Origin: Ifrita kowaldi
Taxonomy: Eukaryota; Chordata; Aves; Passeriformes; Cinclosomatidae
Reading direction: 5' to 3'
Assembly (NCBI GenBank): GCA_013398055.1
Contig: VZRS01002444.1
Location: forward strand, 62,001 to 126,000
DNA: 64,000 nt
Shown here: positions 1 to 12,900 of the stretch, one piece after another
Position numbering within the stretch: position 1 is the first letter of the stretch
Layout of the letters: each line of letters opens with the position of its first letter
The notes under the pieces: model-generated
What the model saw: the letters and a program-made list of their open reading frames with translations, nothing else
Told to the model about the DNA's origin: nothing
Database searches by the model: none
Translations under genes and position numbers: made by a program

Positions 1-3000
1 CTCGAGGCTGAGGCAGCCTAATCATTAATTGCTGAGAAGTGTGGCTCCTGGAAATGGACACAAGAGTTGTGACTGTCTGGTGCATGAGGGCACTTAGTCC
101 CTCTCCTCCCCTGCCCAACAGCTCAGTGCCCAAGGATTGGAGTGCATCATCCTATTTTCCAGTGTTACAGTGGGCTGGCGTGAAGCTCACTTCATTACAG
201 CCACGGACTGCTCTTTTAGCTTTGAGGTACTTGAAGTCCAAGGCGTGACTGTACTGGGAGCTATCAAATCTAGTCTTATAGATTGGTGATTTCCTAGGAC
301 AGCATGTGGTGCTTTGTGGGATGGGGGAGGAAATTTTAATCTTTTAATTATTCATAGTAATTAGCAGAAGGGATTCCCAGGAGAGTTAGGATGAGGGATA
401 GTAGGACAGACAAGTTAGAAAGACTATATTCAAGGAAAAGTAAGTTTTCTGACCAGCTAATGGAATAAAATACCTTCCATCTTCTCTGATAGTGAGACTC
501 ACTTCCTTCCGTGATGAATTACTTGCCTCTGGCCAGAGAGATCCCGGTATCTCTCATCCTTACTGAAATCTACTGCCTCTTCATCCAGACTGACAGCAGA
601 TCTGCAGTTCTTAATACCATCTTCAAGCCAAGCATTAATGAAATGAAGCACCTGGTAAAGACTGTCTCCATAAGCAGCTTAGTGCTGAGCAGCCGCCTGC
701 CCGAGCTCGCTCCCGGGATGCCTCTTGTTTATGCCCTGGTTTAGTGTACAGGGACACGTTGGGTGATCTGTCTTGGGACCAGCCAGCTCGGTCAAGACAT
801 TGCTGCCCAAGGCTGACCCGTGGCAGAGGCTTTCTCTGGGCACGGTGTTGTCCTGGTGCAGCTATTCCTGACTGATGGTGTTTGGGTGAGGGTGGCTTAT
901 TCTGGCGTTATTGCAGTCCACGTGCAGAGCTGGAATAAGGTATGAGGCTGTTTGGGAACAGCTGTAGTCCTTGGTGCCTAGTTTGTACCTCAAGCAAATT
1001 CAACCATAATGAGGCCTAACCACTTTGCTATTTTGGGTCTCTCTTTTGGCTGTGATCTCTTTTGTGTGTGTGGACTTGTCTTGGAGTTGTGGATAATAAC
1101 CTCTCCTAGCTCTTCTGGAAGATTAGTATATTAGCCCCAACTGGCTCAATTCCAGCACCAGTAATTGTATTTTGCCTCTCTGAAATCCCCCTGCAGTTTC
1201 AATCAGCTGGAGTATGACTTTTTTGCAGTAAGTCTTACTGCTCTATACTGCAAAAAAGGAGAGCAGATACAGTTTCAGACCTGGCTGCATTTTTAGTAGA
1301 GTGCACCTTGTGATTCCCAAAGTTGACAGATGTTTTAGTGTGGATGATGCTATGTGTTGTGATTGGAGCCCAGGAATGGTCTTGTCTTCATTACAGTACC
1401 TTCTAGTTATCAGTAATTCAATCACTGGTTAACATGACCTTCCAGTTTAATCCAATAAAAGCCTTATGGTCAGGTTATGTGTACTAAAAACAATGAGGAT
1501 CACCCTCTTCCCGAGCTGTCACAGTTGCTTTAAACAGTTAATAGCAAATACAGGGTAGGGAACCTTGTAGGACAGTAACTGAGACCAGCTCTTTTGAATG
1601 ACGGAGAAGCAGAAATGTAATGAATTAAATGTCTGACTGGGGAATCGTGCTTTGGCACAATGCCATGTCGTGGCCCATCTGGTGTCAGGGAAGTTTTGTT
1701 ATTGATTTTGGGGGAAGCAGGACATTGCCTGAATGGTGGCTTTTGCGGAGGTTTGAAGCTCATGTTCACCTCTCCCAGGGACAGTCATCTCCCCAGGCGA
1801 AGGAAATGCATCTGTGTGACCCAGACCTGGGTCTGCTGGGAGGTGCAAAGGGCAGGACTTGGAAAGGCTGTGAAAGATGTTTTTTTCAAAAAATACTGCC
1901 TGAGGGTTTTTGTAAGAGAGCTTGGAAGGGAAAAGCTGGGGGATTGTGGGAGGCAGCTGGATGCTGCAATATGAGTAATATCACCACTGATGGAAAAGCA
2001 TTAAGGGGTGAAGCTAAGGATGTGGTGGCAAAGAGGTGAGATAGAGGTGTGGAATTTCATATCGGTGAACCAGACTCCCAAGGGGAAGCTCTGGGAGGGT
2101 ACATGATGTAGAGCTGTGCCTGCCTGGTACACTCCTCTGGTCCATCCCTGCTAGACTGTTTGGCCAGAGGTGCTGGGACAATTTCATGGTTCCAGTGGTG
2201 GGTTCTCCTGACCTGTCCCCCTCTGCAATGAGGCCTGCTCCATTGTGGCTTGGCTGCTCCTGTTTGCGGCTGGAAAGGGGCATGTGCCATGTCTGTGTGT
2301 GGCCACAAGCTCCTCTTGTGCTCCAGCCTACTGCTGATCTTGGTGGGAGACAGCAGACCCTGGCAGGGAAGGAGCTGAGCTGAGCTACCTCCTCCCTCCT
2401 TGGGCACCCTTGGGTTTGGCAGAGCTCTGCTTCCTCCCTGAAATTAGATGAGCTGATAAACGAGGCAAATCTGGCATTGCAGCCAGCTCCATAATACCTG
2501 TCTCCTTTAGCAGAAGACTGTCCCATTTCTGCAGCAGGAGCACAGGCTGCCTGTGTCTCTCTGCCTCTGTTCCGTGGTTGCTGTTTCTCCCCACAAAAGG
2601 GGTGAGAAGGGAATTGGATGGCACTGGCATCGGAAGGTGGGAAGGCCTGTGGGTGCACTGCCATATGCCCAGAGCGTGTGGGCCAGGTGTGTCAGGTCTG
2701 CTCAAGGTAGAGGACAACCAGGTGGGCCAAGGGGGTTGCAGGAGACCACTTGCTGAACTGAAGGAGAACTGCTATCTGAACGCTGGAAGAGATGCTAAAA
2801 ATGGGAGATGCCCTTTGAGTTCCCTTAGGGTTGGAGGGAAGGGGAAGCGAGGGAAATGCTGAGAAGACTCTTCAAACGGGCAAGCTGTTAGCTCTGCGTT
2901 GCACAGATGAGTGACAGGCCAGCTTGTCTGGGTGAAGGTTTGGGGAGAAGATGCTGGGACCAGCTTAGGAGCTGAGATTATACCAGGGAGATGGACAGGG

Positions 3001-6000
3001 TGCAAAAATGCCTTCAAATCATAGATGAGAGGTGTAAACTAAAACAAAATATGAGTGCCTTAAAGACACCTGATCTTGAGAAGTTGGCAGATGCTCTTGT
3101 TAGTGAGACAGTAGGAGCTGATTCCAGACAGGAACTGTGTAGCTGAAGAGTCTGGGAGGAAGGATTGACTCATCATTGTTGGCATCTGGATGTGGCACTT
3201 GGGTATATGGTTTAGGGATGATTATAGTGCTGCTGGGTTGATGGTTGGACTAGATCCTGAAGGTCTCTTCCAACCTTGATGATTCTGTGATCATTCCTGA
3301 ACCTGGGAAGGGATTGAACCCCTTTGGTAACTGGGTTATATGGAGAGATCCTTGTATTAAGGAGCACAATCCAGCAGCACTATGACCAAAATGCCTCAAG
3401 TTTCATTGTTCCCTACATGAATCTGAGTAACAGCCCTCTCAGGATTTGAGAGGAGTTGAGTTTCTAATCAGTGGGGTCTTATGAACCAGACATAAGGATG
3501 TTCCCAGCTTAACATGCAGGGTTGTGGGGAAACTGATGACAAGTGGGAATGTTAACTCAGTTAGTAGCAAGTGTGAGGATTCCTGTGTCTGCTTCTACCC
3601 TGTTGATTTGTTGGCCTAGAGAAGCAGCTCAGGTTTCAATCTTTGGCTGCCTTGTAAAATAGAAGTCTTCTGGGAGAGAGTGGGATGGGTTCTCCCTAAA
3701 TTTTCTTTGCCCGGGAGAGATGGCAGAGGCGGCAGTTCCTCCGAGATCTTTAGATCTTGTTGGTGGAAAGGCGGCAGGGCTGCAGCATGCGGGGCTTTCC
3801 CCCACGGGAGCCAACTAATCTGTGACAGAGCACTTTAGGGAAAGGTTGAGTGTGTGACTTCAAAGGAGAGCTGACAGGCTGGGAGCATTTCTCGCTCCCG
3901 TGGGACAAACCTCATGCTGCTTTTTCGTGGCTTGTTTTTTTGCTGTGCCCATCTGCCTGCCAGTTCGTGCTCTGCTCCAGGTGGGAAGAAGAGCACAGAA
4001 GAGAGGAGGTGCAGAGGAGTTGAGAATATCTTAGAATGTCTTTAGGCAAAGGAAATGGCAGATTGGATCACTGATCCTTGAAAATAACATCTCATCTGGC
4101 AGGGCCTTGTTTTAAGGGGCAAAACCCTCGCTTTTCACCCACAGCATGTCAGGGCAGAGGGGGTTCTTGGTGCAAACCCTGAGTTACCCCTGTAGCAGGA
4201 GGAGTAGCAGAGCCCTGGAAGGTGCACTAAGCTTTACTATCTGCCTGAAGACAGTCCCACCCAAACCTCCTCAATCCCATGGTCTGTGGCTGTTCCTGCT
4301 GTTACCCACCATCCATTCAGCAAGGCAGTGACTGTGTCTGCAGACGCTGGGATGTTACCTGTTGCCATGGACCTTTGGGAAGATCAATGCTAAGCAGTGG
4401 AGAAGAGATGGGTTTTTTTTGGTCTGCGCTGCTGCTGATTGCTCTTACCAGCCTCCTTGGCCTGTGAGGAAGCATCACCGGCTGGCTGTTGGGAAGCAAA
4501 AATCTTTTAATCCTCAGGCTCTTTGGGTGGGGTGTCAGGGGGGTGCTCTCTAGTGAGACACAGCAGCAAAGGAACATGACTTCTGCCTGCCCTGGGCAGT
4601 GAATCCCAGTGGCCTCTTTGCAGACAGAACTGGGAGCCAGTCCCCACGCCACAACTGTGGGTCACGCTCATCTTTGGGCAGCATCTGGGAGGAGCTGCTG
4701 ACACCATAAAGGGAATGAGCTGTGGGTTAGGAAAGCCACTTGCTAGCTGAACAGGAGGATCTTTACAGTGTGTTTTCTGCTCAGGAGGGGTGGGCAGGAG
4801 TAGCATGGGCAGTCCTGATTGCCAGGGAATACCCAGGGCAATGGGTGTGATTGCTGACATGGCCCTCTTTGCCTGGGAGCTCGCACCCACTCTGGCAGCA
4901 GCGAGCGATGGATTGGAGTCAGGGATGAGTGGAGATTTTTTGTGCAGATCTCTGTAAGGCATCCAGACAGCTGCTGCCCACTGTGCTCAGTGGAGCATCT
5001 GCTTTGGCAGGCAGGAGAGGAGACGGGAGCCTTGGGAATTTCAGACAGTCATTTACTTAATAACCATAGACAGAGCAGGGGGCTGATTTCTAGCTGTGAA
5101 GGGATCGTCTTCCTTCCCTTCTCAGTGAGAATGTGCTGTGCTTGTCTTGGGGAGAAGGGGAGTTAATTGGGATGCAGACTCCTGAAACAGAGCTCCGTGG
5201 GTATGGGCAGTTTCTCAAGAAAGATGAAGGTTGATTTATGCTTGCTGGATTTGTGCCTGCCACTCCAAGCTAAACATATCTGATCTTACTATAGATACTT
5301 TCCTTTTCCTGGGGTTCCAGCTTCTTGTTAGCTTCCAGAAGAAACCCCTGCCTGCTCTGATCTTACATCTGTGACCTGCATCTCCTTCAGCATCTATGTT
5401 TGTCTAGTAGCAACACTTCCATTCGTGGTCAGAGCCACAGAACAACCGGGGCTGAAGCTGGAGGGAGGGGAGTTAGATTCTGTAGATTCTGTACAGTTAG
5501 CTGCTGTAGCAAAGCAAAACTAATGCAGATGTTTGTGGGATGACTTTTCTGCTCTTAAGTGCTGTACAAACTCAAATTCTGCTTTTCAAAGATGCCCAGG
5601 TCGATTCAGGGTTTGGTGGTATTACTTGGTTGTGCCAGGAAGGAGGATTTGGTTTTCTGTGTTTTAGTTTCTCTTCTCTAGTATTTCCCATTTAGCTTGT
5701 GGTTGACTGCTGCTACCACCCCATATCTTTCTCAGTCCCATCTGAAATGAATCTCTGGATTCCAGCCTGATTTCTAATACTCATAACCTCGGCTTAAAGA
5801 TGCCAGGTGTCAGAACTGTTACTTATTATTGTCTGTGGAAGTGCCTATGGACAGACAGGTGTGGAGAGAACAAACATGGAAATTATCCCTTGGGAATATG
5901 GGTTCACTAGGATGGAATGGGATGGGGAGATGGAGAAATGCACATATTGGATGGGATTGTTCTTTGCTGTGGCAGTCTGCCTGCTCTTAGAGGGTCTCTG

Positions 6001-6107
6001 CCACCTGACCACCCCCACCTGTGGCTGAACACATATAATGGGATATTCTCTGCCTTTCAGAGTTCTTAGTTCAGATGTGACATGAAGTCTTTTGGATCTC
6101 TTTTTAG
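1..6107 (+). other. PODXL2 5' intron sequence; no supported exon
   Basis: Non-coding sequence upstream of the first recognised PODXL2 exon, most simply a large first intron. I see no CpG-rich block, no signal-peptide coding segment and no convincing coding exon. It holds a CR1 fragment near 3190-3293. A 216-codon minus-strand open frame at 2014-2664 resembles no family I know and is probably chance. Confidence 0.6.
3190..3293 (+). mobile_element. CR1 LINE 3' end fragment
   Basis: The stretch GGTTGGACTAGATCCTGAAG, then a TCTCTTCCAACC block and TGATTCTGTGATCATTC, is the hallmark 3' end of avian CR1 non-LTR retrotransposons in sense orientation. The upstream tggcacttgggtatatggtt is also CR1-like. 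It is short and 5' truncated with no coding capacity, as is usual for CR1. The left border is approximate. Confidence 0.85.
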
Positions 6108-6988
6108 ATTATACCTTTCCTGCTTCATCCCAGAAGGCATTGCTGAAACGGAACGGGACACAAGTAGACAACTGGGAAATGGCCACTGTCCAGCCACTGG
6201 CAGAATTTGTGGAGCCTGACTTGCACACGCCTTTCTCCACACTAGAGGAAGAGGAGGGGCTGCTCCCTATAGACCCCTCAAGAGGAGGGATGGAGAACCT
6301 CCAGACCTCTGGACCAGAGGTTACATCTTCTGAACCAGTGGACCAAGAGGACTCCTTCTCCCTTCTGTTTTCCACAGCCTCTACCAGGCCAGGTGTTGTG
6401 ACTGAGGCAGCCATAGGAGGGCAGGAAGAGGACTCTGTTTCTCCAGACCTTGGGAGCAGCATGGGACCAGGTCTTTTACCTGTGTCCTCTACTTTTTCTA
6501 CTACTGTTGGTGCAAGATCTCCCAGTGTTTCAGAAGAACTCTTGGAGGTGACAACTGGAGACACTTGGGCTGTTGGGGGAGCAGATTCAGAGCTGACTGT
6601 GGCTGCCACCGGAGCAGAGCTTGCAGATACCACGGTGGAGGCTGGTGGGGAAGAGCATTCAGCCAGGGAGGAAGCCTCAGAGCCCACGGTGGGGTGGGAG
6701 GTGCCGGAGACCACAATGCTGACTGACATGGAGCAGACAGTGGAAATGCCTGTGGGGACACTGTCTCCTGCAAGCAGCTCCCCAGGCACCCAGACTCTTG
6801 CTGGGAGTGAGCAGCACCCCACTTCCGTGTCTCCGTGGGACAGAGCTGATGAGCCTGCGCTGGATCCCGTTTGGAATGACACCGAGTCAGCCACTGAGAC
6901 TGCGGCAGCAGAGAGGAGCTCATCACCACAGGCCGGGGATGCCCGCATGGCCATGCTGCCAACTGAGCTGCCCTGGGACTCGGCACAG
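6108..6988 (+). CDS. PODXL2: PODXL2 mucin-domain exon
   Basis: An 881-base exon encodes the extracellular mucin stalk. The acceptor is the tract ending TTTTTAG at 6107 and the donor is CACAG|gtcgca at 6988/6989. It begins inside a codon (two bases complete it) and ends in phase 0. The product starts YTFPASSQKALLKRNGT, resembling human DYVFPDL, and ends LPWDSAQ, matching human IPWDSTQ. It is rich in Ser, Thr, Glu and Gly, has no Cys, and carries an acidic EEEEGLLPIDPS block. The ATG-like start a frame scan could place at 6092 is intronic and not a real start. The donor is weak beyond GT, but the homology fixes it. Confidence 0.92.
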
Positions 6989-9900
6989 GTCGCACTGGGA
7001 GCAGGGAGTGGGGTGGTTGGCTGCAGTGGGGATATCTGGGTACATCACTCCTGGCAGGGTGTTTAACCCCGTCCCTAAGTCTGACTGCTGAAAGTAGTTT
7101 TTTCTGTTCACCCAGTCAAAACTGAATTTTCAGGGAGAGTTATTCACAGCAGTTCTTAAGGGTATCCATCATCCTTGGTGAAAGCCCTGCCCCCTCACAT
7201 CTTCCCAGCTGCACAAAATCCTGCTTCTGATAAACGGAAGCTGAACACCTTCCCTCTGGGGCATGCACAGCAGAGAAAGCTCCTTGTTTCCTCAGCCTGC
7301 ATTATTGGAAGTGTCAGGACAAACATGGCCCCAAGGATTTCTGGAAAGGGAGTGAGAAGAAAGTGCTGTTTTTGCTGCTGCTGCCTGCAGGGACCAGATG
7401 CGGAGCAGGTGGAGCAGAGTAGAGTTATGTGTGAGGATGTTGGTCTAGGAGAGCCTGTGGGAGACGAGGGATGAACTGCAGTTCCTGAATCCTGGCAGCT
7501 GGTTAAGAGAAAATATGTAGCAGGAACTGACTGGTGAGAAAGTACCAAGCAAAGCTTTTAATTTTGCTTTCTGCCCCATGGCACTCAGGAGCCTGAGCAA
7601 GTGACTTAGTCCCTCTGTGCATCCTATCCTGCCTGCAAAGTGCTGCCCTGTCTCACCAGTTTGTTTAAGGACCACAGAGGCTCCTGGTTATGTTTTGTGT
7701 TAAGTGCTGATAAGGGTGCAGGGTAGATTCCACTGAGAATCTGTGTCCTCCTTGAGTCTAGACAGAGGTGGAAGGTCAAGCTGAGCTGTGGCAAGCTGGT
7801 GGAGTAACTTTGTCCCTGTTCCATGTTAGCACTGAAATGGCAATTCCTCCTTAGAACAGAGTTAGAGGACAGTCACATCCTTTGAGAAGTGCTCCTGGGA
7901 GTATGGCACAGCCCCTTGCTCCTGTCCCTTGTGTACCCTGTGCTTTCAGCAGCAGAGTTACATTCACCTGAACCCAGCTGTCTTTCTCTTGTCTCTCCAG
8001 GTGATCTGCAAAGACTGGAGCAACCTTGCGGGCAAGAACTATATCATCCTGAATATGTCGGATAATATTGACTGTGTGAGTCAGTCCAAAGAGATTTGAT
8101 GGCATGGGGGCAATGGTGTTTAGGGAAGTGAAGGCAGCTCTTGCTGTCTGTTTTCACCACAAAACATTTTAAAAGCACTAAATCTCAACCTATAGAGGCT
8201 GTGAAGAGAAGGGGAGGAGGACAGAAATATTCCTGTTCTCCAAAAGGGGAAAAGAGTGGGTGGAGAGAGATGATTTTGCTCCAAGTCTAGCACATGTCAG
8301 TTCCATATTGGATTTTTTACTAACTTCTGGCTGCTAGTCTGTGCCAGTCAGTACCTGGATTGTCAGGAGACATGAGAGCTGTTAACGTTGCACCTCTTAC
8401 AGGATTGAAGTGCAGTTTTCCTTCCTTCTCTTCCTTTTCCTTCCATTCCTTCCAGCATATAGTAACAATCCTCTGATGGCTCAGAGGAATAGGGACTCCC
8501 ATTTGCACTGTGCATGGATAAGTATCAAGCAGCTATCACTAAATTTTCCTTAAGGGTCTCTTCTCCCCACCCTATTATCTTGTGTGTTATCTGGGTCTGT
8601 TAACCAGCCATGCTCTGCTAATCCAATGCCTGTCCATCCATCCTCATAAAGCTGCAGTTAATTCATGAGCCAGAGTCCCTTGTGGATCCCTGGTAAAAGG
8701 GCTTGTTCACTTCTGCTGGGCCTTTTATCAGGCACTTAAAAACCAGTTGTGAAAGGCCTGGGGTCAAGGTGCCTTTCATAATTCTAAGAAATTATTATGA
8801 GCCTGACAGCCTGAGACCAAAATGTTTCATTGAGGAATTATGTTCTGGCCTCGTGCATCTGCACTCCTGCTTTGTGGGGCTCCTGCTGAGGGCAGAGCCA
8901 GCTGGTTCTGTTCCTGCAGGATTGCTCTGTGGCACTGACCTGTTGCCACTACTGGTGAGTGCTTGGTTCGTTTATTTTTACTTTTTCTAAAGGTGACCTT
9001 TTTGGGGACAGGGAAAATGGGGAAATTCCTATACACAGTAAAGCATGCCGACTGCTCTAAGAATAGATGAAAAGTCAGTATTTTTCCTCCTGATTTAGGC
9101 AAACCAGTGTGGAGGGTTTTAAGTATCTCTGCTCCAGTTCACAATTGTAACGCAGAAAATGAATCCTTGAAAACCAGAGTTTTTTCTGCCCTGTTTCCTT
9201 CATGTCCCCATCACTCTCTCTCCCATCTCTGTGGACTTTAAATACTGGTTAATTTTGTAATATGTAGTACTTCCTTTCTGTGGTCACTTGTGTTGTTTAA
9301 ACCTCTGTAAGGGGAAGAACTGAAAAGCAGATGTGCAGATGTCTCTTGATCAAATTATGTCTTTGCTGTTGAATCCTCAGTTCGGCCTTGCTGGAGGAAG
9401 ATGGTGCCCTGGGATAGGCAGGACTGAACTGTTTTTCTACTTGATTTCATGTTTCAAAACATATTTCCCAGTGAATGATTTGTACTGTACTACCCCTTAT
9501 TCAAAGGGACATTTGTCGACATACATATTTAACATGAGCATTGCATCAGCCTCCCATTAGGACGTTGCATGAGTGAAGCTGGAATCAAGCTGCTCTCCTT
9601 TCCACTGATGTTGATGCAGTTTGTTTCCCACCCTTGATAATTTGCTCAGTTTGGGCACCTCACCTACTGTCTGCCTGTCCCTTTTGTTTTTTGGTTTCTG
9701 TATCTGAGCTCTGTGGTGTTTGGGTTTCTGGGGTTGTGAGGGAGAACCTGTGTTGCAAGTGCTGTAGTTTAAATTAGTGTGGATGGGGATTCCTCACTTA
9801 TTTCCATGTTTTGGTGCCATGATTTGGTATGTATTAAGTCCCACTGAAAAGCTGAAGGACAAGGAGGGTGCTTAGCCCCTTCCAGAGGGTTGCACCTTGA

Positions 9901-12900
9901 CCTTCAATACACTACGTGGCACCAGGCTCTGACCTGCTGCAGGGACCATGTCTGTATTTCTGGGTTAAGATGGAAGCCCATTTGTCTTCCCAGTGGGCTC
10001 CAGGCAAGGGAATCACTTCAGTCTCTCTCTGGGCAAATCTCCCACTCAACACACCTGGAAAGTTTGCCCAAGTGAGGACTGCAGGATCTGATCCAGCAGT
10101 GGTAGTTGGCTATGCATCAGGAGGTGACCTCCACCTTGGCACAGGTGCATTCAGGCTCCTTCACTGCTACCTCCTATCCACCATGGAGAATTTATCAGTG
10201 CTCTGCAACCTCTGCTTTCCCCATCACCAGAAACATCTCGCTTCTGTCCTCCTGCTCCTGGCTCAGCTGCTCCTCCTTCCTCTGCATCCCCCAGAAGAGA
10301 GCCTCAGGCTGGCAGTGGGACCATGAGCTGGAGCTGCAGCTGAGCATCATGGTGCTGCATCATGGTGCTGCTTCCTCACGCAGCTCCTCCTGCCTCCCCA
10401 TACCAAACCCCATAATTTGATGAGAGGGGGCACTGCCAGGCTCTTGTGATTCAGGCCCCAGTCATCGATGTCTTCACCAATTAGGCCATTTTTGGCACAG
10501 GCCTGTGCCTGCCCTGAGCGCTTCAAATTGCCATGGCAACAAGAACTCTCCATTTTATTAATCATCTGTGTGGCCTTCAGGTTGGCATGGCAACTGGAGA
10601 TGAGAATAGAAACACAGGAGTGAGAAAGCAGCAAAGGAGCCTGCCGAGGGATGGCTGGAGCACGTCAGGCTGAGCAGCGCCCGCTGACCCAGCGCTGCTG
10701 TGGGGAAGAGCCTGGCTGCTTCCTTTGCACCTTACACCATAATGTTGCTTCAGGATCCCTGTGTGCCAGGAGAGCCGGGCTTGGTGTGGGGCACATGGCA
10801 GCCACAGGAGCTGAGGAGGAGGGTTGGTGCATCAGGAGATGTTTGTGGGTCCAGCCTGGGGCACTGTGCAGCAGAGCATTGCACCAGGTTTAAGGCTGCT
10901 GGCTTTTGGGCACATGGGAGGTCTCGGCTGTACCAGCCCTGCAGTGCTACAGCTGCCTTGTCCCCAGCATGCACTCACCAAGGTTCCTTTCCTGTGGCAG
11001 GAGGAGTTTCGGTTGGAGAGGGGTCCCCAGCTGTTGGCACTGGTGGAGGATGCCTTCTCCAGGCAGCCGGAGGCGCTGCAGGAGCGCTGGCTCATCTCTC
11101 TGAGCAAACCCAATGAGAACGACAAGCACTTGCTAATGACACTGGCAGGGGAACAGGGTAAGTGCTGGCAGAAGGAGCCTTCCTGTGATGGGGAGTGTAT
11201 TTAAGGGGCTCCCAAATGGAGGTACACAGCCGTGCTGGAAGGAGATTTTGCTTTCCAATCCATTTCAATCCCACCAGTTCCCAGTGTTCACTGGACTTTG
11301 AGGGATGGAGAGGGACTGAGTACATAAGACTCTTTCTTCACTTCTGCCTTCTGGGTTGTTCCTCGCTGCTTGCACAAAGCTCCATCTTCTGCACTTTGCC
11401 TTCAGCTTTGCTCCCTCCCTGCACTGCCTTTCCCCGAGCATCTGTCAGCTTTCTCCTCATGCTTATGTACTCCCCTCCATGGCAGGATATGACAGCCTGC
11501 TCTTGGTTCACTTCCTAACCTATCAATTCTTAAGTCATGTCCAAAGTAGGACAGTCCTCATAGTACCTCCCCTCATGCCCAAAGAAACAAAAGCTGACAG
11601 TGAACATAGGCTGGACTGGAACATTTTACCATCTCTTTTTTCCTATTTTGGTACAGGGGTCCTTTTCCTGTACTGCTTCTGCTGCCTGCCTAGTGACAGA
11701 GGTTTCTAACGTTGACATTATGGCCTCTGTGACCTTTATGAACCTGTCTCCATGACTTCTTGAGTGCTGCTGCTTGCTCCTAGAGCAGACACAGATCCTG
11801 AGAGCTTCTGTGGTGGTGGGAAGGGTTCCTAGGTGGCTCTGGTATCAGTTCATCCCTGGATTTTTTTTACTCCTTTAAAGAGTGTTTGGAGGTACCCTTG
11901 TCTGTGATCCTGTGTTCTTTCAGCCTCCTGGTATAAAACACCAATGAACAAAAATGTGTGTTCCCCTGCCTCCATCCTGTTGGGGATTTTAGACTGATGA
12001 ATACATCTGACTGAGTAACCTGAGCTGAGAGCAGCACTGATCTCTTCCTCTACTTTACAGGCGTTATCCCTACAAAAGATGTTCTCATGGCACTGGGGGA
12101 TGTTAAGAGGAGCTTAGCTGAGGTAAGAGCCTGTCTGCCTGCATCCATTTGTTAAGACCGGTTATACAATTAAAATAAGCAACTTGAAAAGTGGGAGCAT
12201 ATCTCAGTCTAACCAAGTGCTGAACCCATGGCAGGCAAACAGATGAGTCAGACACTTGGCAAAGTCCCTTCTCCCCTCACTGGTAGTTGCCAGGCCATCA
12301 AATGTCTGCTCCTTTTAAGAGAGTAACTATGGGTTATTCCCTCCCTGCTTTTCTGGCTTGGTTGTGAGACTGCTTTTCACACATTCATTTTGTTGGGATT
12401 CTCAGTGTCACCCCTTCTATACCATTGTCGAGAGCAATGTGGGTGCTGCAGAGCCCCACATATTTGGCCCTGCTCACCCTGCAGCTGTTTTGCATACATT
12501 GGCTTCTCTTGACAGGTTCACACGCCTTCTGCAATTCCAGGGTCTGCATTTCACTCCTTAAACAACTGCCTCCACAAGGGCAGGCAGAGAACCTGTGTTG
12601 GTACCCAAAGTGCAGGAAATATTGCTCTGCCTGTTTTAAGGGATTTAACCGCCCTGGACAGCACTGGTTTTGACCTTTGTCCATGGAAAAAATTGCCAAC
12701 ACTCTGGGAAGAGTTTGAATCTAAAATGGTTTGAACTAGATGATAAAGTAGTTTGTAATAGTGTCACAGGGTGAAGAATTTAGAGGTTTTGGGGTTGTTT
12801 ATGTAGTAAATAGATAAAAGCTAAAAATGCCAAAATGGAGGACAGTTGTTCTCCAGGGCTTCTTCTCCTTCTTCTATAACTCCATGTCCTGCGGCAAAAG

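Larger units (their letters stand above)
6989..11000 (+). other. PODXL2 introns around the 8001-8075 exon
   Basis: Two introns, 6989-8000 and 8076-11000, separated by the VICKDW exon. A pyrimidine-rich tract lies at about 8416-8453. A 13-bp direct duplication (gcatcatggtgct, twice) lies at about 10344-10369. A block at 10436-10600 carries two X-box-like palindromes, listed separately. No further exon was recognised. Confidence 0.7.

Noticed and set aside
511..744. 77-codon plus-strand frame, with CACCTG|gtaaag near 655, as a PODXL2 first exon
   Set aside because: No signal peptide, no similarity to the endoglycan N-terminus, and no CpG-rich surroundings.
2014..2664. 216-codon minus-strand open frame upstream of PODXL2
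   Set aside because: Low-information Ser/Pro/Gln-rich text, no recognised domain, overlapping open frames in several phases; typical of GC-rich intron DNA.
6109..6954. 281-codon minus-strand open frame opposite the PODXL2 mucin exon
   Set aside because: It mirrors the sense codon composition (Ser/Thr/Glu-rich sense gives few antisense stops). It has no independent homology or promoter sign and the sense exon is well supported.
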